Source of the DNA: a candidate division WOR-3 bacterium
GTDB lineage: Bacteria > Hydrothermota > Tepidihabitantia > Tepidihabitantales > CAIPLT01
DNA: 64,000 nt
Direction of reading: 5' to 3'
Assembly (NCBI GenBank): GCA_039801505.1
Contig: JBDRUV010000001.1
Location: 124,001-188,000 of the forward strand
The notes under the pieces were generated by a model, which was not told where the DNA came from, made no database searches, and was given only the letters and a program-made list of their open reading frames with translations. Positions 1 to 8,180 of the stretch are shown here, one piece after another. A program made the position numbers and the translations under genes. Numbering within the stretch: the first letter of the stretch is position 1; each line of letters starts with the position of its first letter.

Positions 1-1197
1 CGGCTCGAAGTCGAGACAGCACATAAAACATCAAAGACGAGACAAGATAAATAAAGAGCATAAAGAAAAGTAGCAAAAATTTCTTGCGTTCTTTAAGCAA
101 GAATAACATAGCTACTAAACCAGTGCTCAAAATCATACCATAATTAATAAATGCGGCCTTAAGTACCAATGAATTGTCGCGGGTTTCGTAAAAATAATAG
201 TTGTTAGGTATTTCGTAATTATTAAGAAACAACAAAAACTTTCGAAGAAGAAGCCTTAAGTAGGCTTTGGGATTTTTTTTGATAAAAGCTAGACCTTTAC
301 GAAACCAATATCTTGAAACTTCGGACGGCGTAAGCACTTTGTCGTCAACATGTTCTGCAAGATATTTAAATTTGGTGATAGAAATATCGGTTACGTGCTG
401 AAATTCTTTTAAGCTCCGCCAAGTACCATCGGTTTCTGGATTATTACCATAGTAAAAATTTATCCCACTGTGAGTTGTAAACGGTACAAACTCTTTTGTT
501 GCCAAATAGTTGTGTATTGGCACTGAACTGAAAACTGATATTGCACACAGAGAAAACAAAAAATATTTTGCAATTGGTTTGTTTTTGATATAGATTATAA
601 AGTAGAACACTAAAAGCAAAAGTAGCATAATAAATTCCGGCCGGATAATTATTAAAACGCCACAGGTAAGTCCAGTTAAAACTAGGAGAATTAATGTATA
701 GTTTTCGGCAAGTTTTATTAATAAATAAGTTAAAAGTAAGCTAAAGAAAATGTTTACTTCAACGTATAAAATAGCTCCAGTATAGAACAAAATAATTCCA
801 CAGAAGAGGTAAATAAGAGCTGCAACAGCACCGGTTATTTGATTGACCAATTTTCTCGCAATTAAAAACACCAAAACTACACTAATCGCAGCTAAGACCG
901 CCTGAACAATTTGGACAGCCAAGCTACTAACACCAAAAAATTTATAAATTATTGCTAAAAAATAAGCATAAAATGGACCAAGAAAAAAAGGTTCGCGGCT
1001 AAACCAATTACCGTTTAAAATTTTTAACGCCCACTCGTGATAGTAAAAAGAGTCTACGGAATAACGGGTAATCATTGAATAAGCATGATTGCGCATCGTA
1101 AAAATAAAAAGAAACCTAGTCAGTAGAGATGCGAGAAAAATTAATATGATTGAACGATAGGGAATATCCCTTGGCTGTTTTACTTTTCGATACCTCA
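1..1197 (-). CDS. GT39-like polytopic membrane glycosyltransferase, C-terminus beyond the window edge
   Basis: Reading the minus strand from ATG at 1197 gives an open frame of 399 codons that runs off the left edge. The N-terminal third has the pattern of GT-C/GT39 (PMT_2) sugar transferases: a YYHEWAL stretch, then GNWFSREPFFLGPFYAY. Further on come an RPEF motif after several membrane segments and a GINFYYGNN motif typical of this family. Such enzymes move sugars from polyprenyl-phosphate donors at the outer face of the inner membrane; the substrate here cannot be told. A TTGACT box at 1228-1233 and a weak -10 (1206-1211) put the transcript start close to the ATG. The promoter is back to back with that of the ORF at 1283. 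Confidence 0.8.
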
Positions 1198-1248
1198 TAA
1201 CAGAAAGTCTATAAAGAGTAAATAAATAGTCAAGATAAGGTTAGCTAA

Positions 1249-1276
1249 TTGACAAAGCGTATAATTTATTTATAAT
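1249..1276 (+). promoter_or_regulatory. Promoter of the 1283 ORF and HD-glyQ genes
   Basis: TTGACA at 1249-1254, 16 bp, TATAAT at 1271-1276. The ATG at 1283 lies 6 bp after the -10 box, so the transcript probably starts at the ATG. Confidence 0.75.
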
Positions 1277-1282
1277 TGAAGT

Positions 1283-1468
1283 ATGGCTAAAGAAAAAACT
1301 TGGATGTTTCGAGTGGCCAAGATAAATCTATTAAAATCAATCGTCCGTAGACCGAAGGGCTTGCTTCGAACATCTAGGGTTCATAAAGATAAAACGATAT
1401 ATTCTCGGGCTCAGGCGAAGCAGGAATTTCATAAGATTAAACATAACTATCCAGATGACGAGGCTTGA
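1283..1468 (+). CDS. Small basic hypothetical protein (61 aa)
   Basis: This short basic protein is rich in Lys and Arg, and I recognise no family. It is believed mainly because a consensus promoter ends 6 bp before its ATG, the same leaderless layout seen at other genes here. Its end overlaps the start of the HD-domain gene (1455) by 14 bases, which suggests translational coupling. An antisense ORF covers part of the same stretch but has no promoter of its own. It could be a real microprotein or only a leader ORF that brings ribosomes to the HD gene. Confidence 0.5.
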   Translation: MAKEKTWMFRVAKINLLKSIVRRPKGLLRTSRVHKDKTIYSRAQAKQEFHKIKHNYPDDEA

Positions 1469-2000
1469 AGCGATAGAGTTAATTAACAAAAGAGTTACCA
1501 ATAAAAATTTAATAAAACATATGCTTGCTTGTGAGGCATGCATGAGAAAACTTGCCCAACGTTTTGGTGCTGACGAGGAACGCTGGGGGCTTATTGGGCT
1601 ACTTCATGATTTAGATTATGATGAGACAGTAACTAAACCAGAGGAACACACATTGATTACTTGTGAGATCCTTAAAAACCAGGGGTTTTCAGATGTAGAA
1701 CTTAGTGCCATCCGTGCTCATGCTGGTCATGCGGAGCGGAAAACCCTACTAGCTAGTGCTCTATATGCAGTTGACCCCTTAACTGGCTTAATCGTTGCGG
1801 CAACACTAATGCATCCCTCAAGAAAACTTAAGAACGTAGATAGTAATTTTGTGCTCCGGCGATATAAAGAAAAGAACTTTGCAAAAGGGGCCAATCGGGA
1901 ACAGATTGCTCATTGTCAAGAACTTGGGCTTTCATTAGAAGAGTTTATTGAAATCTGTCTGAAAGCGATGCAGGAAATTTCTGGAGATTTGGGGCTCTAG
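1455..2000 (+). CDS. HD-domain phosphohydrolase (predicted)
   Basis: A 181-residue HD-domain protein. Visible metal-binding candidates are His22, the His51-Asp52 doublet in GLLHDLDYD, His65, His88 in IRAHAGH and Asp105 in the DPLTG segment, in the order usual for small HDIG-type hydrolases. The substrate is unknown; relatives act on nucleotides or phosphate esters in the cytoplasm. It overlaps the preceding small ORF and is followed 3 bases later by glyQ, so the three form one transcription unit. The ATG at 1455 is the first in frame and keeps the whole domain. Confidence 0.75.
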   Translation: MTRLEAIELINKRVTNKNLIKHMLACEACMRKLAQRFGADEERWGLIGLLHDLDYDETVTKPEEHTLITCEILKNQGFSDVELSAIRAHAGHAERKTLLASALYAVDPLTGLIVAATLMHPSRKLKNVDSNFVLRRYKEKNFAKGANREQIAHCQELGLSLEEFIEICLKAMQEISGDLGL

Positions 2001-2003
2001 AGT

Positions 2004-2888
2004 ATGGCGAAAATAAAATTGCAAAAACAAAAGAAACTATTAACTTTTCAAGATATTGTACTAAAACTTGAGCAGTTTTGGGCTAAAAATGGATGTTTGA
2101 TCTTTACGCCATATAACTCTGAGGTTGGCGCCGGTACCTTTAACCCAGCAACCTTCCTTCGGGTTTTAGACAAAAAACCTTGGCGAGTATGTTACATTGA
2201 ACCCTCTAAGCGTCCCCGGGACGGTCGCTACGGTCAAAATCCCTTACGGGTCCAACAATATTGGCAAATGCAGGTTATTTTAAAGCCGGCACCTAACGAC
2301 ATTCAAGACATTTACCTAAAAAGCCTAGAACAATTAGGCATATCCCTAATTGAAAATGACGTAAGGTTTATTGAAGATGATTGGGAATCACCAACTCTAG
2401 GTGCCTGGGGATTAGGATGGCAAGTTGAGTTAAATGGCATCGAGATTACGCAATTTACTTATTTTCAGCAAATGGGCGGAATTGATCTAGAGATTATTCC
2501 TGTAGAGATTACTTATGGCCTAGAGCGGATTGCGATGTTCATTCAAAACCGAAGTTCAATATTTGATATTCAATGGAACGAAGATTATACTTGGGGCGAT
2601 ATTTACCGACAAAATGAAATTGAATTTTCTAAATATAATTTCGAGTTGGCCGATATTAATTTCCACAAAGAGATGTTTAATAAATACGAAGCAGAAGTTG
2701 AGCGTTTATTAATTGAGGGGCTAGTTTATCCGGCCTACGACTGCGTGGTTAAATGTTCTCACCTTTTTAATGTATTAGAAGCCCGGGGTGCAATATCAGT
2801 ATCTGAAAGAACTAATTATATCACGAGAATCCGTCGACTAGCCCGTAAGGTTGCCCTGGCATACATGAATAATCAGCAAGCTCGGTGA
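2004..2888 (+). CDS. glyQ: Glycyl-tRNA synthetase alpha subunit
   Basis: The protein matches the bacterial tetrameric GlyRS alpha chain over its length: [14 protein letters not shown] near the start, then [12 protein letters not shown], the class II motif region [11 protein letters not shown] with [12 protein letters not shown], and the closing [10 protein letters not shown] segment. At 294 residues it has the normal size. The alpha chain charges tRNA-Gly only together with the beta chain (glyS), usually the next gene. Here the next gene is an unrelated protein with its own promoter, so glyS must lie elsewhere. The gene follows the HD protein by 3 bases and probably shares its transcript. Confidence 0.97.
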   Translation: MAKIKLQKQKKLLTFQDIVLKLEQFWAKNGCLIFTPYNSEVGAGTFNPATFLRVLDKKPWRVCYIEPSKRPRDGRYGQNPLRVQQYWQMQVILKPAPNDIQDIYLKSLEQLGISLIENDVRFIEDDWESPTLGAWGLGWQVELNGIEITQFTYFQQMGGIDLEIIPVEITYGLERIAMFIQNRSSIFDIQWNEDYTWGDIYRQNEIEFSKYNFELADINFHKEMFNKYEAEVERLLIEGLVYPAYDCVVKCSHLFNVLEARGAISVSERTNYITRIRRLARKVALAYMNNQQAR

Positions 2889-2907
2889 CTAATTCCTGCT
2901 GCGATCC

Positions 2908-2936
2908 TTGACAGTAGCCCTGGATAAATTTATAAT
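2908..2936 (+). promoter_or_regulatory. Promoter of the 2948 gene
   Basis: TTGACA at 2908-2913, 17 bp, TATAAT at 2931-2936. The ATG at 2948 is 11 bp after the -10 box, leaving a leader of about 5 nt and no room for a Shine-Dalgarno site. Confidence 0.8.
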
Positions 2937-2947
2937 CAAGCATACAT

Positions 2948-3379
2948 ATGGAGAAAAAGAAACGGCCAGAAGTTGAAGAGGCGCTGCATAACGAGGTTAT
3001 TGCTTTTATTAAAAAAACCATTTATCCCTACCCTAATGCAGCCAGACCCATGTTACTAACCTTTATTAATCATCCAGTGCCTCAAAAAATGATTAAAGAT
3101 CAACAGGGTCAAGAGTATTATCCAGATATTGTGATTGTTAATACCGAGATCGACAAAGTAGTCATGATCGGAGAAGTAGAAACTGAAAGCACGCTCAACG
3201 AGCAGGAATTAAAGCAATGGCAGAAATTTTCTGAACTCAGTTCAGTGTTTTATCTTTTTTACCCTAAAGGGAACTATGAAAGAATAAGAAAATTATGCGA
3301 AAAAATCCGCGTCACCGGATTTTTTGAATACGAAAAGGCTAATGATAAATTTCTCGTGTCGCGCCACTGGCCTACTTAA
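2948..3379 (+). CDS. Conserved-looking hypothetical protein, possible PD-(D/E)XK fold
   Basis: 143 residues, soluble, no signal peptide. The centre reads YYPDIVIV, then IGEVETE after a short gap: a strand-Asp-strand-Glu-x-Glu layout like the core of PD-(D/E)XK nuclease-fold proteins, although the usual Lys is not obvious (EVE instead of EXK). A nuclease-like or nucleic-acid-binding role is therefore a guess. It has its own near-leaderless promoter (2908-2936) and ends 5 bases before the convergent BatA-like gene. Nothing nearby indicates its partner. Confidence 0.6.
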   Translation: MEKKKRPEVEEALHNEVIAFIKKTIYPYPNAARPMLLTFINHPVPQKMIKDQQGQEYYPDIVIVNTEIDKVVMIGEVETESTLNEQELKQWQKFSELSSVFYLFYPKGNYERIRKLCEKIRVTGFFEYEKANDKFLVSRHWPT

Positions 3380-3384
3380 AGAGA

Positions 3385-5397
3385 TTATTTTAATAAAATA
3401 ATCAATTCCAAGATTACAAACCCTAACGAAATAAGGAACATCAGAAACGTCAAATCGGTTTCTCGCTCAGTGATTGCTGGAATGACTTTTAGCTTGTGTT
3501 TTTTTAAGTCGCTTAAGGACCCACGGTTAAGATTCCCTTCGTCAGGTAGTACATTTATCGCAAAATGGGCATTGCCAATTTGATAAAATCCCGGATCTTG
3601 TGTATCAGTAAGTTTTATAAGATACCGAGTATCACTACCACTCTCGGCCTTAAATGGAACTTCAAAATATTCCCTTTTGGGAGTAGTAATTTTAACCGGA
3701 GAAAGTGTTGGGGCAGGCAGAAGTATTGTATCTCCGATTTTATAAATATATCCTAATTGATTTTGAGCTAAAACAGAAAAAATTCGATGCATAAGTGCCG
3801 GGAATGGCGCCTTGAAAACAAAATTGGTATATTCCGGGCTAAATTTTGCTGTAGAGATTATAACCCTCCCGTTATTTAGAGATATTAAAAAAGGTTTACC
3901 AGAAGAAAAGTAGGCTAAAACATTTTGAGCTGGACTACTATCCAGGGCCCAGTAGGAATAAAATTTAGCGTCGTTAAGGGTTGCTGATTTAAAAATTTGA
4001 GTTATTGGATGTAAGGTATCAATCCGAGAGATATATACAAACCCACCAGATAAGCCAGTATGAAGATAGCCAAAGCCATTAAAGTTTAATCCTAAGCTCT
4101 TCCACCATTCAGTTTTACTTTCACCAAAACAACTGATAAACAGGGCACCGCCTCCTAAAAGATAGTTTTTAATTCTCGTTAGTTCTTGGGATGAAAAATC
4201 TTGGGGAAAACTAAGGGCAATTACTGAATATTGTCCGAGATTCTCCTTGACTAATTCCTGAGGAGTAATTGAAGTTATCTCAAAATAACTAGCAAGTGAC
4301 AGTTTTAGATAGTAAAAATCGTTATCGGATTTACCCACTAAAAGCACCCGAGGTTTCGGCATAATCGGCCAAAGATAAAAGTACCTATCATCCGGAGCTA
4401 ATGAATCACGATTTAGAGCAACTCGCAGTTTATAAGTGCCGGGCTTATTAAGGGTGATATTAAAAGATAAATTCTTTGTCTCAAAACTACCCAAATTAAT
4501 TTGGGTTTGCTCCTCGAACAATAAACTTTCACTGGTTAATCGGTGGTTTGTGGTGAAATCTTGGTGGTTTAGCAAAAGATTTACGGTACGTTGAGTTGGT
4601 TCATCAGAATAATTTTTAATTTTGACTGTTAGGGTAACCTGCATATCAAGACTTGGTAGGGGTGGCGTTAAATATACTTCCTCAATACCAACATTTCTTG
4701 GATTTTTTTCACCAACATCAATAATTATGATAGTTAAGTCATCAAAAAACGGAAACTCTCGAGACAAATTAAGTCTTGTGGTTTGATTAGAAAGAAGATC
4801 TATAAGTTCGCCAACTGCGCGCTGTTGGAGGTCGGTTATAATATAGAGTTCTTTACTAGAATAAATTGCGTTCTTTAGCACAAATAGCGCTTTATAGAAT
4901 GCAGGGGCTAAAGTATTATGGCAGTAGGTAGGTTTTATCGAATCAATAATTAAGTTAAGTTTTTTAGGATCTGAGACAAACCCGCTATTTATATAAAGAG
5001 AGCTAGTAATTATTGCCAGTTCGGAACTTCGGGTCGTTTGGTTAGCGATCGTTTGTAACTCGTCTTTGGCTCGACTAAAAACATTTTTATAACGCATACT
5101 ATAAGAATCATCTAAAATCACCACACGGCTGACGCTGTGTTTTTTAAATCCCAAGGCTTTTAACAGATACGGCCGAGCTAAAGAAAGTACTAGAAACAAA
5201 ATAAACATGGTGCGAACAACCAAAAGTAATATTTCTTTCAGTTGGATTACATTAAATCTTTTACGTTCTACTGAGGTAAGAAAATATAGAGATGAATAGT
5301 CAATGGTCCGTAGCCGCATTCGATGGATTAAATGAAGTAAAATAGGGATTAACACCAAGGGTAAGAGTAATAAAAATTTTGGGGCGCCGAAGTGCAT
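3385..5397 (-). CDS. BatA-like membrane protein with von Willebrand A domain
   Basis: 670 residues. The N-terminus is a BatA-type double membrane segment (APKFLLLLPLVLIPILLHLIHR, then a second hydrophobic stretch near residue 60). A vWA domain follows with the MIDAS motif DDSYS in VVILDDSYSMR. After it come a large extracytoplasmic part with beta-rich segments and a closing membrane helix near the C-terminus. Such proteins pair with DUF58 and MoxR proteins in envelope or stress complexes of unclear function. Here the DUF58 gene lies 3 bases upstream on the same strand, but no MoxR ATPase gene is next to it. The ATG at 5397 gives the expected N-terminal helix. Confidence 0.85.
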   Translation of the reverse strand: MHFGAPKFLLLLPLVLIPILLHLIHRMRLRTIDYSSLYFLTSVERKRFNVIQLKEILLLVVRTMFILFLVLSLARPYLLKALGFKKHSVSRVVILDDSYSMRYKNVFSRAKDELQTIANQTTRSSELAIITSSLYINSGFVSDPKKLNLIIDSIKPTYCHNTLAPAFYKALFVLKNAIYSSKELYIITDLQQRAVGELIDLLSNQTTRLNLSREFPFFDDLTIIIIDVGEKNPRNVGIEEVYLTPPLPSLDMQVTLTVKIKNYSDEPTQRTVNLLLNHQDFTTNHRLTSESLLFEEQTQINLGSFETKNLSFNITLNKPGTYKLRVALNRDSLAPDDRYFYLWPIMPKPRVLLVGKSDNDFYYLKLSLASYFEITSITPQELVKENLGQYSVIALSFPQDFSSQELTRIKNYLLGGGALFISCFGESKTEWWKSLGLNFNGFGYLHTGLSGGFVYISRIDTLHPITQIFKSATLNDAKFYSYWALDSSPAQNVLAYFSSGKPFLISLNNGRVIISTAKFSPEYTNFVFKAPFPALMHRIFSVLAQNQLGYIYKIGDTILLPAPTLSPVKITTPKREYFEVPFKAESGSDTRYLIKLTDTQDPGFYQIGNAHFAINVLPDEGNLNRGSLSDLKKHKLKVIPAITERETDLTFLMFLISLGFVILELIILLK

Positions 5398-5400
5398 GGC

Positions 5401-6294
5401 TTAACCTAGTCGGCTACGCTTTTGTAAGTATTCTAATAAACTACGGTCTAACGGCATATCGGTGGTGATTTGTAAATAATCGATTAGATGCTCGCGGCAC
5501 TCCTGTTTAAAACCTGAAAAATAATCAATTACAGCCTTTTGATAGTCTTTTCTAATAATGCGTGGATCGATTCGAATGGTTGAGCCGGTTTCTAGGTCTT
5601 TTAAAATTACTGGTTCATTGTATGCTAGTTTTAATTCATTTGGATCTAAAATGTGAAATACCAATACCTCGTGTTTTTTATGCCTAAAGTGCTTTAAGGC
5701 TGAAAGCACGGCATTTTTGTCATCTAAAAGATCTGAGATAATTATCACTAGCCCCCGTCGTTTAATTTTTTCGGCTAGTTCGTGAAAAGTATTAGCTAAG
5801 TTGGTATCGCCGCCGGGTGTAATTTTATCAATGGTCTGAAGGAGAGCATTTAGGTGGTCTGGTTTACTACGGGGAGGCAAATATTTATTGATTTTGGAGG
5901 TAAAGACTACCAGTCCGACTGAGTCGCGTTGTTTGATAAGTAAATAAGCAAGACTTGCGGCCAGAAATTGGGCATAGTTTAATTTGGAAATACCATTTGA
6001 TCCATACTGCATAGAACCCGAGGCATCAATTAAAAGGTAAGCCTTAAGATTGGTCTCTTCGACGAATTCTTTCACATAGAATCGGTCGGTCTTAGCGTAA
6101 ACTTTCCAGTCAATCCGTTTTAACTCGTCACCGGGCTGATAAGCGCGATATTCGGCAAATTCTTGAGCATACCCCTTATACGTACTGCGATGGAGACCAG
6201 CTAAAAATCCTTCAACTACTAGTCGAGCTTTAAGCTCAATGGTTTTTAACTTAACAATAACCTCTGGTTGCAGGAATCTCCGATAATTTTCCAT
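5401..6294 (-). CDS. DUF58 domain protein
   Basis: 297 residues, cytoplasmic. The first half has the DUF58 signature: a GYAQEFAEYRAYQPGDELKRIDWKVYAKT-type block near residues 60-90, where the family reads YxxGDDxRxIDWK. It is followed by a vWA-like fold with DASGSM (a MIDAS-type DxSxS). DUF58 proteins act with MoxR ATPases and BatA/BatB membrane proteins. It is the middle gene of a three-gene minus-strand operon, 8 bases after the archaemetzincin-like gene and 3 bases before the BatA-like gene. Confidence 0.88.
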   Translation of the reverse strand: MENYRRFLQPEVIVKLKTIELKARLVVEGFLAGLHRSTYKGYAQEFAEYRAYQPGDELKRIDWKVYAKTDRFYVKEFVEETNLKAYLLIDASGSMQYGSNGISKLNYAQFLAASLAYLLIKQRDSVGLVVFTSKINKYLPPRSKPDHLNALLQTIDKITPGGDTNLANTFHELAEKIKRRGLVIIISDLLDDKNAVLSALKHFRHKKHEVLVFHILDPNELKLAYNEPVILKDLETGSTIRIDPRIIRKDYQKAVIDYFSGFKQECREHLIDYLQITTDMPLDRSLLEYLQKRSRLG

Positions 6295-6302
6295 TGAGTA
6301 TT

Positions 6303-6842
6303 TTATTTAGACTTTGCCCAAAACTCTTTCAGTTTTGCTTGACAATTGCCGCAAAATCTTTCTGACTTCAAATCTAGTTCTAAAATAGTTTCAGCTGGAT
6401 GCATTACACAATCTTCTTCTGGACATTTGTTTAAGTTAAAAAGAAATCCTAAGTAGTAAATAGCTGCTTTGGTGATGCGCGAATAATAAGTCCTTATGTC
6501 TTCTAACATTTTATAAAACCCGGGATTAAGGCGGGTTAAAGAAATTAATGCCACCATCCTTTCGGGGTCAGTGGCGCCAAATACATAGTCGTGCCGATCA
6601 TTATATAAGTCAACATCAGTTATACCTAATGTCCGTGCTGAAAAATTTAAACTTGTCAGAGCATCTAAAAAGGAATTAGCTCGGTATTGGCCGCGATACT
6701 GATTTAGGGCCAACCGGGGAATCGCCTGACTTTCTTTAATCCTTATTGTGGAATTGTAGGCAAAATTAAGTTCCTGGGAAAGATGGTTAATAATCGCGGA
6801 ATCAATATGCCTAAAAGGTACAATTATTATCTCATTTGACAT
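6303..6842 (-). CDS. Archaemetzincin-like protein with destroyed active site
   Basis: 179 residues from the ATG at 6842, chosen because a Shine-Dalgarno-like GAAGGAAAG lies before it; an upstream in-frame ATG (6887) falls in the promoter region. The family match is clear: LGITDVDLYNDRHDYVFG and VALISLTRL equal the archaemetzincin core. In place of HExxHxxGxxHC the protein reads YYLGFLFNLNKC (residues 129-140), so all three zinc His and the catalytic Glu are gone. The second, structural zinc site (Cys140, Cys145 before VM, Cys164, Cys167) is intact. It should therefore be folded but not a protease. It is first in an operon with DUF58 and BatA-like genes. Confidence 0.8.
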   Translation of the reverse strand: MSNEIIIVPFRHIDSAIINHLSQELNFAYNSTIRIKESQAIPRLALNQYRGQYRANSFLDALTSLNFSARTLGITDVDLYNDRHDYVFGATDPERMVALISLTRLNPGFYKMLEDIRTYYSRITKAAIYYLGFLFNLNKCPEEDCVMHPAETILELDLKSERFCGNCQAKLKEFWAKSK

Positions 6843-6874
6843 AGAGCTCTTTCCTTCTCTAGAAAGACAAAGAT

Positions 6875-6903
6875 ATTTTACAAACACTATATCTGATTGT
6901 CAA
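6875..6903 (-). promoter_or_regulatory. Promoter of the archaemetzincin-DUF58-BatA operon
   Basis: On the minus strand: TTGACA (6898-6903), 17 bp, TAAAAT (6875-6880). It leaves a leader of about 27 nt containing the Shine-Dalgarno site. Confidence 0.7.
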
Positions 6904-7279
6904 TCAACTTGAAATTTCTTGTTCTCAAAAATGTGCATCTTAAAATTGCATCAACCGGGTATAATCATCAGTGGCTTGGCCTAAACCCTTCAGGGTTATA
7001 TATGAATGACAAATTCGGTATCGAGTACGGTCCGGGGACGGCCCAGGGATTCTAGGGATCGAAATCCCAATAATTATTGTCTGATTTCTGGATTGGAGAA
7101 AAAGAATTATTCAATGGTATATAAAAACCTATCTTACCATAAAACTTTTAAAACTGACGGGAATATTTTAACATTAAAGATCGCATAAGTTTGAACAAAA
7201 GATATTTTAATAGTCGTGGTCGAGGTTCGATCAAGCAAGAAATTTTCTAGCGCTAGTTCGAAAATGCTTATCGGCAGAC
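6904..7279. other. Intergenic region with one dispersed-repeat copy
   Basis: About 375 bases with no convincing gene. It holds a copy of the GC-rich dispersed repeat (7018-7060), a small AACCCT-TC-AGGGTT hairpin near 6986-6999, and an isolated TATAAT near 6961 without a good -35. A 60-codon ORF at 7006-7188 crosses the repeat and has no recognisable start signals. Confidence 0.5.
7018..7060 (+). repeat. Dispersed GC-rich intergenic repeat, copy A
   Basis: Contains GTACGGTCCGGGGACGG followed by CCCAGGGAT. It aligns with copies at 28262-28308 (reverse strand) and 52067-52110 over a core of about 27 bp. Confidence 0.65.
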
Positions 7280-7308
7280 TTGACAAATTTTTGTTTTCGG
7301 CATATAGT
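7280..7308 (+). promoter_or_regulatory. Promoter of the TetR-family gene
   Basis: TTGACA at 7280-7285, 17 bp, TATAGT at 7303-7308. The ATG at 7322 is 13 bp after the -10 box. Confidence 0.75.
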
Positions 7309-7321
7309 AGTATGCGCGATT

Positions 7322-7903
7322 ATGAACAACAAAGAAATCAGACGAGAACAGATCTTAAAAGCGGCAACCGAAGTTTTTGCGCGCTACGGACTTTCCAAAA
7401 CCACAATTGAAGATATTGCCAAAGAGGCCGGGGTTGGCAAAAGTTCCATCTATTACTATTTTGAAAATAAGGATGAAATTTTTAAGGCGGTAATTGAAGA
7501 ACAAGTGCGCGCGGTTCAAGAGAAAATCAAAAATGCCATTGAAAATGTGTCTGATCCGGTCGACAAGTTAAAGACTTTCGCTATTACCCGCATGAAATGC
7601 TTCCGAGAGGTCGCCCATGTCTATGAGCATGTGTTTAAAGAGGAGTATCTAAAACACTATGAATATATTCAAAATATTCGAAAATCTTACGATGAAGCTG
7701 AACTCCAATTACTTAAGCAAATCCTTGCTGAGGGAGTAGAAAAAGGGGTGTTTAAGATTAAAGATTTAGACCTGGTAAGCTTTGTTATCATGGTGGGAAT
7801 TAAAGGGTTAGAATATGAATGGGCAACAATACCCGAAGCTCAAAAAATCGAAGAAGATAGCGAAAAGCTCTTCGAAATTCTCTTGCACGGAATTTTAAAA
7901 TAA
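7322..7903 (+). CDS. TetR/AcrR-family transcriptional regulator
   Basis: 193 residues. The N-terminal helix-turn-helix is typical: REQILKAATEVFARYGLSKTTIEDIAKEAGVGKSSIYYYF, with YYYF closing the recognition helix, and a helical ligand domain follows. The start is set at ATG 7322 (MNNKEIRREQ); a longer frame from 7280 would begin inside the -35 box, so it cannot be in the mRNA. The gene sits 276 bases before an RND-type transporter operon on the same strand and probably represses it or itself. I found no convincing operator shared by the two promoters. Confidence 0.92.
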   Translation: MNNKEIRREQILKAATEVFARYGLSKTTIEDIAKEAGVGKSSIYYYFENKDEIFKAVIEEQVRAVQEKIKNAIENVSDPVDKLKTFAITRMKCFREVAHVYEHVFKEEYLKHYEYIQNIRKSYDEAELQLLKQILAEGVEKGVFKIKDLDLVSFVIMVGIKGLEYEWATIPEAQKIEEDSEKLFEILLHGILK

Positions 7904-8025
7904 AATTTTAAACCGATTAAAATCCCCCATCTTTTTTGACTGTAAAAACTAAATATTTTTTATTGGGGCCCAACACAGATAAATCGAACTTTTGGTTTTC
8001 ACTAAAACATTTAATTAAAAAAAGA

Positions 8026-8053
8026 TTGACACAAACGAAATTTTTGTTATAAT
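8026..8053 (+). promoter_or_regulatory. Promoter of the RND/LolA envelope operon
   Basis: TTGACA at 8026-8031, 16 bp, TATAAT at 8048-8053. The first ATG (8062) lies 8 bp after the -10 box. Confidence 0.8.
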
Positions 8054-8061
8054 TAGAATAT

Positions 8062-8103
8062 ATGAACAAATTATTTGAATTGTCCAATAATAGGCAACCA
8101 TGA
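8062..8103 (+). CDS. 13-codon leaderless leader ORF
   Basis: ATG at 8062 just after the promoter opens a 13-codon frame (MNKLFELSNNRQP) whose TGA overlaps the ATG at 8100 as ATGA. It is too short for family assignment. It is listed because its position and the overlap suggest it starts a coupled chain of translation into the transporter gene. Confidence 0.4.
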   Translation: MNKLFELSNNRQP

Positions 8104-8180
8104 CCTTAAAGAAAAATTTTTTACTTACTTTTAGAATATTAAAAGAAAACATTCTAAAGTTCAAAAATAAGGGTGTGTGA
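8100..8180 (+). CDS. 26-codon ORF coupled to the RND gene
   Basis: A basic, hydrophobic 26-residue ORF starting in ATGA overlap with the previous leader ORF. It ends with TGA at 8178-8180, which shares a base with the transporter ATG at 8180. It contains an inverted repeat, TTTAGAAT (8130-8137) with ATTCTAAA (8151-8158), that could form a hairpin or bind a regulator. No similarity is recognised. It may encode a microprotein or only carry ribosomes to the transporter start. Confidence 0.4.
   Translation: MTLKKNFLLTFRILKENILKFKNKGV

Noticed and set aside
7006-7188. 60-codon ORF in the gap before tetR
   Set aside because: It crosses a dispersed repeat and has no Shine-Dalgarno site or promoter at leaderless distance.
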